In this document: positions 56,898-64,000 of the stretch, piece by piece
Layout: each line of letters starts with the position of its first letter
How positions within the stretch are numbered: the stretch's first letter is position 1
From: CAMLHU01 sp049680185
Lineage (GTDB): Bacteria; Gemmatimonadota; Gemmatimonadetes; Gemmatimonadales; GWC2-71-9
DNA: 64,000 nucleotides
Assembly: GCA_049680185.1 (NCBI GenBank)
Contig: JBAUHI010000071.1
Location: forward strand, 38,848-102,847
Direction of reading: 5' to 3'
Made by a program: the position numbers and the translations under genes
Notes under the pieces: generated by a model
Seen by the model: the letters and a program-made list of their open reading frames with translations, nothing else
Databases searched by the model: none
Told to the model about the DNA's origin: nothing

Positions 56898-57621
56898 CCC
56901 GGCGCCCCACGACAAAGAGGGATTGGCCGAACGGCAGCGGCAGGAAGCGCTCCAGTCGCAGGAACGGCACCAACAGGTCGAACGCCTTGAGCTGCATCAG
57001 CGGGATCCGGCCGGCCTTCCGGACCCGGGCGTTGAACCACCAGCCCACGGTCCCCACGCGATTGAACCACGCCAACCGCTCGACCCGGAGTCCCGCGGCC
57101 TGACACGCCGCGGACAGACTGTCACGGGTGTAGCGGCGGAAGTGCCCCAGCTCCCGATCGAGGGTCCCGTAGATCCCCGGCAGCGCAGGCACCAGGATGA
57201 TGACGCGGCCGCCGGGGCGCACCAATTCGCGCATCGTGCGGATGGCCACGACGTGGTCGTCGATGTGCTCGACGACATTCAGCGCGACCACCGTGTCGAG
57301 CTGATGGGACGCCAATCGCAGAGGCGCGCCCGGATCCGGCAGCGTCAATGATTCGACCGACACTTCAGGTCGGCCGCGGAACCGCCGCACGAGCTCGCCG
57401 CGATACCACGCGTCGGTGTCCGCGAGTACCACGTGCGCGCGTCCTGCGGCCACGATGTGCGCCGACATGTTGCCGACACCCGCACCGACCTCCAAGACCC
57501 GTTGCCCGATCCACGGCGCGATCACGGCGTACTGCCACCGGTTATATCGGGGCGCCATCGCCATGATCTCCAGGGTCTCGGCCCCAGCGGCATCGCCAGG
57601 CCGGATCGCGGACTCGGTCAT
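56890..57621 (-). CDS. SAM-dependent methyltransferase (class I)
   Basis: A 243-residue enzyme with motif I VLEVGAGVGNMSAHIV, acidic residue in VVLADTD and DTVVALNVVEHIDDH (post-I). The C-terminal half is hydrophobic and basic. It is coupled to the upstream regulator gene (ATGA) and the downstream glycosyltransferase, so it may methylate a sugar or lipid carrier in the same glycosylation pathway. Substrate is unknown. Confidence 0.82.
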   Translation of the reverse strand: MTESAIRPGDAAGAETLEIMAMAPRYNRWQYAVIAPWIGQRVLEVGAGVGNMSAHIVAAGRAHVVLADTDAWYRGELVRRFRGRPEVSVESLTLPDPGAPLRLASHQLDTVVALNVVEHIDDHVVAIRTMRELVRPGGRVIILVPALPGIYGTLDRELGHFRRYTRDSLSAACQAAGLRVERLAWFNRVGTVGWWFNARVRKAGRIPLMQLKAFDLLVPFLRLERFLPLPFGQSLFVVGRRDA

Positions 57622-59006
57622 GGGGTGCTGCCGGAGAGTGGAGCGGCCTCTTCGTACCGGCTCAACTTCCGGTAGAGGGTGGAGGGATCGATGCCGAGCA
57701 CCTCGGCGGCGCGCGTCTTGTTGCCGCCCTCGGATTGCAGCACCCAGGTGATGTAGGCGCGTTCGATCGTCTCCAATGTCGGGTTGGGGTGCGCCCGCTC
57801 GTTGAGGAGCGTCTCCTGGCGCCGGCGGGTGATCCGGTCCGGCAGCGCACTGGCGTCGATCGAATCGCCCTTGGCGACGACGAGTGCATGCTCGATGGCG
57901 TTCTCCAGCTCCCGGACGTTCCCCGGCCAATCGTAGACCATCACGGCGTCGATCGCATCCGCCGACAGGGCCTTGGGCTCCAGCCCGCGGTCGGCCGCCA
58001 TCCGTTGCAGGAAGAACTCGACCAGGGCCATCAGGTCCTCCTGGCGATCCCGCAGCGGCGGAAGGCTGAGCGCAAAGACATTCAACCGGTAGAACAGGTC
58101 GGACCGGAACGCGCCCCGCCGGACCTCATCCTCGAGGTCGCGGTTGGTGGCGGCAATGATCCGGACATCGAGCGGGATCGGCTCGGTGCCGCCGACCGGA
58201 ATGGCCTCACGCTCTTGCAGCACCCGCAGGAGCTTGACCTGCAGGGAGGCGGGCATCTCGCCCACCTCGTCCAGAAAGAAGCTCCCACCCCGGGCCGCTG
58301 CGAAGAGTCCCTGCTTGTCACGGACGGCGCCGGTGAACGATCCTTTCACGTGCCCAAAGAGCTCGCTCTCCAGCAGGTTCTCGGGCAGGGCTCCACAGTT
58401 GATCGAGAGAAATGGCCCGTCGCGCCGGCCCGAGGAGTTATGCACGTACCGCGCGAGGACCTCCTTGCCGGTGCCGCTCTCACCTTGGATGAGGACGGTG
58501 GCCTCGGTCGGCGCCACGAGCTCAGTGAGTTTGAGCACTTCGACGAAGCGCTTGGCCTTCCCGAGCGGCCGCCCCGGGCCGGTGCGCTCACGGCGGTGGA
58601 TGTCCTGCTTGAGCTGCTTGTTCTCCGCCCGCACGGCGCGGAAGTCGACCGCGCGGCGGAGCAGGGCCAGCAGTTCATCGTTGGCGAACGGTTTCTGCAG
58701 GTAGTAGAACGCACCCTGGTTGAGTGCCGAGATGGCGGTCTGGAGCGAGGCCTGCGCGGTCATCAGGATGACCGGCGTCATCGGATCCTGCTCCTTGGCC
58801 GCCTGCAGGATGTCGAGCCCGGTGACCTGCGGCATCCGCACGTCCGAGAGGATCAGGTCGTGCTGACCCACCTTGATCTGCTCGATGCCGGCCTTCCCGC
58901 CTTGCGCGGTGATGACGTCGAAACCCTCGCCCTTGAGCAGGATGCGCACGGTGTCGAGGATGCCCATCTCGTCGTCGATGACCAGCACGCACGGCTTCTG
59001 GCTCAC
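57618..59006 (-). CDS. Sigma54-dependent response regulator (PilR-like, second pair)
   Basis: A 462-residue NtrC-family regulator with intact receiver (VIDDEMG, Asp in LILSDVRMPQ, Lys in YLQKPF), AAA+ domain (GESGTGKE, GSFTGA, GSFFLDEVGE) and C-terminal helix-turn-helix (NKTRAAEVLGIDPSTLYRKL). GTG start at 59006 overlaps the kinase stop. Candidate activator of the sigma54 pilin promoters, alongside the regulator at 47629. Confidence 0.92.
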   Translation of the reverse strand: MSQKPCVLVIDDEMGILDTVRILLKGEGFDVITAQGGKAGIEQIKVGQHDLILSDVRMPQVTGLDILQAAKEQDPMTPVILMTAQASLQTAISALNQGAFYYLQKPFANDELLALLRRAVDFRAVRAENKQLKQDIHRRERTGPGRPLGKAKRFVEVLKLTELVAPTEATVLIQGESGTGKEVLARYVHNSSGRRDGPFLSINCGALPENLLESELFGHVKGSFTGAVRDKQGLFAAARGGSFFLDEVGEMPASLQVKLLRVLQEREAIPVGGTEPIPLDVRIIAATNRDLEDEVRRGAFRSDLFYRLNVFALSLPPLRDRQEDLMALVEFFLQRMAADRGLEPKALSADAIDAVMVYDWPGNVRELENAIEHALVVAKGDSIDASALPDRITRRRQETLLNERAHPNPTLETIERAYITWVLQSEGGNKTRAAEVLGIDPSTLYRKLSRYEEAAPLSGSTP

Positions 59007-60685
59007 GCCGCCTCCTCAGTGGCCCAATGTACCGGCAGGTAGATGGTGAATGTCGTGCCGCGCCCGGCGCCGGTGTCGACCAGCACCAGTCCCTTGTGTG
59101 CCTCCACCGCCCGTTGCACGATCGACAGGCCGAGCCCCGATCCGCCCGCCCGCCCGCTCACGAACGGTTCGAAGAGCCGGGCCCGCACTTCCGCGGGAAT
59201 GCCGGGCCCGTTGTCCCGGACCTCCAGCCGTACCGCCCGCTCCAGGCCGCTGCCGGAAGGTAGCTCGCCCGGCGCCGCCGGGCGGCAGGAGACACTCACC
59301 TCGACCGGACCCTTGGCGGCCTGCACGGCGTTGAGCAGGAGATTGGCCACGACCCGATGCAGCAGGTCCTCATCGCCGTCGAGCTCGGCCACCTGACCGT
59401 CCACCGTGATGGTCACGTTCTCCCGACGGTCGGGATGCTCCCGGACCAGCCGCGCCGCCGACTGCGCCACCAGGAGCAGGTCGAGCGGCTCCGAACGCGT
59501 GATCCTGACCCGGGAGAAGTCGAGGAACTCGCTGAGCAAGCGGCTCAGCCGGTCGCTCTCCCGCATGATGAGCTGAGCCAGGAACCGCTCGTCGTCATTC
59601 GCTCGCGGCGAACGTGACAACTGCTCCACCGAACTGCGGATCGATGCCAACGGGTTGCGGATCTCGTGCGCCAGTGAAGCGCTCAACTCCGCCACGGCCT
59701 CCAGCCGCTCGGCCCGGAGGTGCAGCTCCTGCAACCGCTTCGAATCCGAGATATCCGCGAAGATCGCCGTCACCGACGGCGGCGACCCTTCCTCATCGCG
59801 TTCGAGCGTCGTGACGCTCAAGCCGACCGGGAACTCCCGCTCCGGCGTGCGCACCATCCCCTCCGCCCGAGTGACGCGACGCCCCGCCCGCAGCACCGAC
59901 GCGATGGCCTGCCCCAGCTCCGGGGCCACGCCACGGATGTCGTCCAGCGCCGGCCGCCCAAGGAACCGCCCCGCTGACAGGCCCAGCATCCGCTCGGCCA
60001 TCGGGTTGATGAACACCAGTCGCCCGAGGGAATCGACCGTCAGGACACCGCTGGTGATGGTGCGCAGGATGTCGTCCGCCTCCAGCCGCACCCGCACCAG
60101 CTCGGTCTCGAGCGAGGCCGCCTTCCGACCTTCCTCCTTGAGCCGGGACGCCAGCCCGCTCACGACCGCGAAGACCACTGCGAACACCACCGCCTGCCCG
60201 ATGAACGTCGTGTCCGGCGGCAGCGGCTGGCCCCAGAAGATGTCCGCCAGGTAGACGCTGATCGACAGGACGGTGATCAGGAGCCCGGCGCCGAGGGACA
60301 TCAGGAGCGTGTAAGTGGCGATCAAGACGACGTAGATCGACGAGAAGGCGCTCCGGTCGCCACCGGTGACGTGCACCAAGGTGGTCACCGCGAGCAGATC
60401 GGCCACCGCCTGGGCGTAGAGCTGGCTGTTCGTCGGCTGCGCGGTCCGGCGTCCGTAGACGACCCAGAATCCGTAGAACGTCAGGACGTAGACGATGAGC
60501 ACCAGGACACTGACGACGAACGCGAGGCTCGGATCCTCGGCCCACGTCAGCGCCGCCTGCCAGAGCGCGAACGTGGCGACCATCACCCTCAGGCCGAACA
60601 GCCCCGTCAGCACAGTCCCGACCGCGGGAAGGTTCTGCCAGAAGGAGCTGCGAGCCGATGCGGGCGGCTTCTGAGGTGTGGTCAA
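59003..60685 (-). CDS. Sensor histidine kinase (PilS-like)
   Basis: A kinase of about 560 residues with roughly six membrane helices in the first 200, a PAS domain (ITSGVLTVDSLGRLVFINPM), His in SASLAHEIRNPLASIR, N box VANLLLNAVQAAKG and G boxes RDNGPGIP and SGLGLSIV. Membrane topology and PAS match PilS, which senses pilin levels in the membrane in Pseudomonas. The start is unsure: TTG at 60685 (TTPQKPPASARSSF) is used because the frame beyond is repeat DNA. Confidence 0.87.
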   Translation of the reverse strand: MTTPQKPPASARSSFWQNLPAVGTVLTGLFGLRVMVATFALWQAALTWAEDPSLAFVVSVLVLIVYVLTFYGFWVVYGRRTAQPTNSQLYAQAVADLLAVTTLVHVTGGDRSAFSSIYVVLIATYTLLMSLGAGLLITVLSISVYLADIFWGQPLPPDTTFIGQAVVFAVVFAVVSGLASRLKEEGRKAASLETELVRVRLEADDILRTITSGVLTVDSLGRLVFINPMAERMLGLSAGRFLGRPALDDIRGVAPELGQAIASVLRAGRRVTRAEGMVRTPEREFPVGLSVTTLERDEEGSPPSVTAIFADISDSKRLQELHLRAERLEAVAELSASLAHEIRNPLASIRSSVEQLSRSPRANDDERFLAQLIMRESDRLSRLLSEFLDFSRVRITRSEPLDLLLVAQSAARLVREHPDRRENVTITVDGQVAELDGDEDLLHRVVANLLLNAVQAAKGPVEVSVSCRPAAPGELPSGSGLERAVRLEVRDNGPGIPAEVRARLFEPFVSGRAGGSGLGLSIVQRAVEAHKGLVLVDTGAGRGTTFTIYLPVHWATEEAA

Positions 60686-60962
60686 GGGCCTGGAGGTTGA
60701 GGACGCCGGCCGGGGCCGGTCGGGACAGCCATATAATGGAATATGGAAGGCAATGAAGCGGGCCGGAAGGCGCGGGCGTGTGGTCGCATAGGCGCACGGC
60801 GCATGAGGCCGGACATGTAGGGGGTGGCCTGCGGCCACCCCGACAAGGAGGGGCTCTGCGCTGAAGCGCCCTCAGGATGACTCCGACTCCCCGCGAGCCG
60901 CTAGGGCAGCAGGTCAGCGCCCACACTTCACTTTTGACCCGCTCCGCCCCACACTTGGGCCA
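60686..60962. other. Spacer with palindrome and short repeats
   Basis: No gene is convincing. It holds GCGCACGG-type repeats (60790-60805), a perfect hairpin at 60821-60841 (GGGGTGGCC, TGC, GGCCACCCC) and a CCTCAGGATGAC copy (60869-60881). Confidence 0.6.
60821..60841. repeat. Perfect palindrome
   Basis: Nine-bp arms GGGGTGGCC and GGCCACCCC with TGC loop in the divergent spacer. Similar to widespread REP-like palindromes in high-G+C genomes. Confidence 0.7.
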
Positions 60963-61931
60963 ATGTCCTGGTATGTCTACGTGGTCCGCTGCCGCGATGG
61001 CACGCTTTATACCGGCGTCGCGACCGACCTGGCCCGCCGGGTGGCGGCGCACAACGCCGGCCGAGGTGCCAAATACACCCGCGCCCGCCGCCCGGTGTCT
61101 CTGGTGTGGCATACGATCGCCGCCGATCGGTCGACGGCCCAGCGCCAGGAGGCCGCCCTCAAGCGCCTGCCACGAAGCGGCAAGGAACGGCTCGTCCTGA
61201 AGGGGGATGGATCGATGAGTGAATGGAACGGACTGCCGGACGCGGGCATCACCTTCCTCCGCCAGCTCCGCCGGAACAATCGCCGGGAGTGGTTCGAGGC
61301 GCACCGCGATACGTACGAAGCGGCGCTCCGCGGACCGATGCGGGCGCTCATCGAGGCGATGGATGTCCGCCTGGCGCGATTCGCCCCCGAGATCGTCGGC
61401 GACCCCAAACGATCCCTCTTCCGCATCTACCGCGACGTTCGGTTCTCGCGGGACAAGTCCCCCTACAAGACCCACGCCGCGCTCTGGTTCGCACACCGCG
61501 ACGCAGGGTTCGGGGTCGGCCGGGAGGCCCACGGCGGAGCGGGGTTCTACTTCCACATCGAGCCGGGGACCTGCTACGTGGCCGGTGGGTTCTGGATGCC
61601 CCCCCGCCCCGCCCTCGACAAGATCCGCGAGGCCTTCACCGAAGCGCCGAAGCAATTCGCCCGCGTCGTCGATGCGCCGGCCCTCCGCCGCTCCTTCGGC
61701 CCCTTGAGCGAAGAGGGGATGCTCAAGCGCCTTCCGCGCGGCACCGCACCAGGGCATCCGGCCGAACGCTGGCTCCGTCATCAATCATTCACCGTGTCGA
61801 CCGAGCTGCCGATCACGGCGGTCTTCCGCCGTGACCTGCCGGCACTGCTCGAGCGTCGGTACCGCACCCTGCTCCCGTTGGTGCGCTGGCTCAATTCGGC
61901 GATCGGGCTGCAAAACGCGACGAGGCGGTGA
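60963..61931 (+). CDS. GIY-YIG nuclease domain fused to DUF2461
   Basis: A 322-residue ORF. Residues 1-80 are a YhbQ-like GIY-YIG domain: WYVYVVRCRDGTLYTG, Arg in LARRVAAHN, and the catalytic Glu in QRQEAALKRL. Residues about 85-322 are DUF2461: FLRQLRRNNRREWFEAHRDT, RDVRFSRDKSPYKTHAALWF and GFYFHIEPG. An internal ATG at 61215 (MSEWNG) has AAGGGGGATGG upstream, so DUF2461 could also be made separately. Function of the fusion is unknown. Confidence 0.85.
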   Translation: MSWYVYVVRCRDGTLYTGVATDLARRVAAHNAGRGAKYTRARRPVSLVWHTIAADRSTAQRQEAALKRLPRSGKERLVLKGDGSMSEWNGLPDAGITFLRQLRRNNRREWFEAHRDTYEAALRGPMRALIEAMDVRLARFAPEIVGDPKRSLFRIYRDVRFSRDKSPYKTHAALWFAHRDAGFGVGREAHGGAGFYFHIEPGTCYVAGGFWMPPRPALDKIREAFTEAPKQFARVVDAPALRRSFGPLSEEGMLKRLPRGTAPGHPAERWLRHQSFTVSTELPITAVFRRDLPALLERRYRTLLPLVRWLNSAIGLQNATRR

Positions 61932-62193
61932 GGGGGGGCGCACAGGCGCACGGGCGCACGGGCGGATGGAATGTCATCCCAGCGAATGCGAGGGACCTTC
62001 TTGGGACACGTCATCCTGAGGGGCCTTCAGGCCCCGAAGGATCGGCCTGTGTAACGGACCGATCCTTCGCTCTGCTCAGGATGACGTGCGTGGCCGGCTC
62101 GCCGCCTTTGCCCTGTCTGTTCCCCACTTTCACCTCTCACCGCTTTCACCTCCTTGCCCTCGTTCGCCTCCTCTTCTCCTCACCTCGCGCACC
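61932..62193. repeat. Convergent spacer with GCGCACGG repeats and a large inverted repeat
   Basis: 61939-61970 holds GCGCACGG-type repeats. 62007-62088 holds a nested palindrome described separately. No gene is seen; the spacer separates two convergent genes. Confidence 0.7.
62007..62088. repeat. Nested inverted repeat of the CTCAGGATGAC family
   Basis: Outer arms CACGTCATCCTGAG (62007-62020) and CTCAGGATGACGTG (62075-62088) are perfect 14-bp inverse copies. Inner arms CGAAGGATCGG (62035-62045) and CCGATCCTTCG (62059-62069) are also perfect. A GGGGCC-TTCA-GGCCCC hairpin sits inside the left half. It lies between convergent genes and may terminate both. Confidence 0.85.
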
Positions 62194-64000
62194 TCACCAC
62201 CCATACAGCCGTCGGTACGCCTCGCGGTTCCGCAGCACGGTCCGCACGTAGTCCCGGGTCTCGGGGAACGGGATCCGTTCGATCAACACCTCCGGATCGC
62301 TGGCCCCTCCCCGTCGTTCCCACGCGAGGACCCGTCCGCCGCCGGCATTGTAGGCGGCCAGGACGCGCACCTGGTCCGGAAAGCGATCGAAGAGGTTCTG
62401 GAGCTGGGCCATCCCGATCTCGATGTTGACGTCGGGTTGGAATAGGAGGACGGGGTCCCACATCGGGAAGTGGGACCGTCGGGCGATCGCCGCACCGACC
62501 GACGGCATCACCTGCATCATCCCGCGCGCGCCGGCCCCGGAGACAGCTTCCGGATCAAAGCCGGATTCCTGGCGGATGAGCGCAGCCGCGAACACCGGAT
62601 CGATGCTACGGCGCCGTGCCTCGCGCGAGAGAACGTCGGCATCGTCAAGCGGATACAGGAGCCGCAGCGCCCGAGCCGAATCCACTTGGGGTTGGACCAG
62701 CGCGATGCGGGCCAGTTTCGCCGCCAGCGCAGGGGCGCCCTCCCGGAGCAGCACGCTCGCCGCAGCGACGAGCGTGTCGGAGCCCCCGGTGGTGGCGCCC
62801 AGGGCCTGCCGTTCCCATCCGGCCTCGAGATCGAGCCCGGTCGAGTCGAGGAGCTGGATCCGAATTTCTGTCTGGGCCACGAACGCCGGCACCGGCGCTG
62901 GTGGCCCTGGCTCGCGGATGGGTGGCGCCAGGATGCCGAGCCGCGCGGTGCTGACACCGGCGTAGTACGAATCAGGGGCACGTTCCACGACCTCACGCCA
63001 ACGGGCGCGCGCGGTGTCCGGCTTCCCGGCTGCCGCCCACGCCCGCCCGGCCCAGTACCCTGCCGCATTCGCTTCGGCCGCACCGATGTCGGGTGACCGG
63101 AGGCTGTCGAAGCCCCCAGCGGCGGAGATGAACTCCCGCCGGATGAAGCTGATGAGGTCCGCCTGGAAGCGGGCCGGGGCTGCGAGCCGATCGTTCGGGT
63201 ATCGATGCGCCAATTCACGCCAGCGTTTGCGGGCAGCCTTGTCGTCGCCCTGATCAGCATCCTCGCCCGCCAGGAGGAACAGCGCCGATGCTGCCTCGGT
63301 AGAGTCTCGGCGATGGTGCTCGGCCACATCGCCAAGGAGCCGAATGGCCGCCGAATGGTCAGGAAGCCGCAGCAGCGCGCGGCCTTCTTCGTAGCGCGCC
63401 CGGACCCCGAGGACGTGGTCGCCCTTCAAGGCGCGGAATGCGGGGGCACCGGTCGTCACCTGGCCCGATCGCACCAGCATCGTGGCGCGGGCAAAGCGGT
63501 CATCCGGCGTCCCCAGTCCGTGGGCGAACGCCGAATCGAACCCTGCCACCGCACGCTGGGCCTGGCCAGCGCGGGCAGCGGCCTTTGCCGCGATCAGCTG
63601 TTCCGCCGGGGTGAGCGGCTGGTACGCTGGATCGAGCAGTGCCAGGAGCTGGGTCAGCTGCGCGGACGGCACCGGTCGGTCGAGCGCGGCGAGGATCGCG
63701 CGACGGGTGGAGGAATCGGCCGCGATGGCGGTCGCCATCCTGAGCGCCGACACCGTATCGCCGATGGCCAGGTAGGCATCGCGGGCGGGAGCAAATGCTC
63801 GGCGACGTTCGAGCGCCGCCGCGAGCGCCCCGGGCGCGTGGGCGCGCACGAGCGGATCGTTGATGCCGGGCCCGACGGAGACGGCACCAGCGCCGGTGGC
63901 GAGTGCGGTGAGCGCGCGAAGCCGGAGCCAGTCGCCGATGCCGGGGAGCTCGCCGGCGGCCGCGGCGTAGGCGGCCCCGGCATCGCCCAGCTTGCCGAGC
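62194..64000 (-). CDS. Soluble lytic murein transglycosylase (partial, 5' end beyond window)
   Basis: At least 602 codons: the frame stays open from 63849 to the window edge, where I read LGKLGDAGAAYAAAAGELPG. The N-terminal part is a long run of helical repeats, like the U and L domains of Slt70. The C-terminal 150 residues are the SLT domain, with catalytic Glu in ALIRQESGFDPEAVSGAGA, GMMQVMP and VLAAYNAGGGRV. It cleaves peptidoglycan with formation of 1,6-anhydro ends. Confidence 0.92.
   Translation of the reverse strand, partial: LGKLGDAGAAYAAAAGELPGIGDWLRLRALTALATGAGAVSVGPGINDPLVRAHAPGALAAALERRRAFAPARDAYLAIGDTVSALRMATAIAADSSTRRAILAALDRPVPSAQLTQLLALLDPAYQPLTPAEQLIAAKAAARAGQAQRAVAGFDSAFAHGLGTPDDRFARATMLVRSGQVTTGAPAFRALKGDHVLGVRARYEEGRALLRLPDHSAAIRLLGDVAEHHRRDSTEAASALFLLAGEDADQGDDKAARKRWRELAHRYPNDRLAAPARFQADLISFIRREFISAAGGFDSLRSPDIGAAEANAAGYWAGRAWAAAGKPDTARARWREVVERAPDSYYAGVSTARLGILAPPIREPGPPAPVPAFVAQTEIRIQLLDSTGLDLEAGWERQALGATTGGSDTLVAAASVLLREGAPALAAKLARIALVQPQVDSARALRLLYPLDDADVLSREARRRSIDPVFAAALIRQESGFDPEAVSGAGARGMMQVMPSVGAAIARRSHFPMWDPVLLFQPDVNIEIGMAQLQNLFDRFPDQVRVLAAYNAGGGRVLAWERRGGASDPEVLIERIPFPETRDYVRTVLRNREAYRRLYGW

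Overview
The window looks like bacterial chromosome: about 65% G+C, dense, with most genes on the minus strand and many 1-8 bp start/stop overlaps. The gene content suggests a Gemmatimonadota-like soil bacterium: SARP-type activators with TPR tails, many NtrC-type sigma54 activators, type IV pili, an M1 peptidase and GTG/TTG starts. This is inference, because there is no rRNA gene here. I see no tRNA, rRNA, CRISPR array or prophage.

Layout by region. (1) 1-9.55 kb, all minus: the end of a DUF885 protein, a cupin protein, a ferredoxin-like protein, an M1 metallopeptidase, a REP-associated transposase (RAYT) beside its palindromes, and the Fo/delta half of an ATP synthase operon (atpZ-I-B-E-F-H) without the alpha, gamma, beta and epsilon genes. 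(2) 9.68-12.55 kb: a lower-G+C restriction-modification island with Vsr, a C5-cytosine methyltransferase and an MvaI/BcnI-type endonuclease. (3) 12.7-17.05 kb: an orphan MoxR ATPase and three paralogous lipoproteins. (4) 17.4-22.3 kb: a large SARP/AAA/TPR activator tail-to-tail with a membrane HD-GYP protein that is preceded by a tiny ORF with a very strong ribosome site. (5) 22.4-29.2 kb: a signalling cluster (pseudo-receiver sigma54 activator; a ferredoxin, dead [FeFe]-hydrogenase and GGDEF fusion; an unknown 240-aa partner) downstream of moaB, gcvT and argF. (6) 29.3-38.9 kb: a serine beta-lactamase fold protein, hslUV, xerC, trmFO, topA, aroK and aroC. (7) 38.9-60.7 kb: a type IV pilus region with pilMNOPQ, two copies of a fimT-pilV-pilW-pilX minor-pilin cassette, two major-type pilins, two PilS/PilR-like pairs, and a TMTC-like membrane glycosyltransferase with a polyprenyl-phosphate-sugar synthase and a methyltransferase. 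(8) 60.9-64 kb: a GIY-YIG/DUF2461 fusion and a lytic transglycosylase that runs off the right edge.

How the parts fit together. The pilus region holds the alignment complex, the secretin, the initiating minor pilins, the pilins and their regulators. The second pilin gene has a perfect sigma54 promoter and the first minor-pilin cassette a near-perfect one, matching the PilR-like activators nearby. The glycosyltransferase, divergent from the pilin gene, suggests O-glycosylation of pilins. The assembly and retraction ATPases, the platform protein and the prepilin peptidase are not here. Two cyclic-di-GMP proteins of opposite activity (GGDEF and HD-GYP) lie 0.3 kb apart at their closest gene ends.

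The strongest candidates for something undescribed are the hydrogenase-like diguanylate cyclase cluster (22.4-26.5 kb), the pilin and TMTC-like glycosylation locus (53.3-57.6 kb), and the several families of short tandem or inverted repeats that fill nearly every spacer inside the minus-strand gene runs, with a RAYT present that may mobilise one of them.
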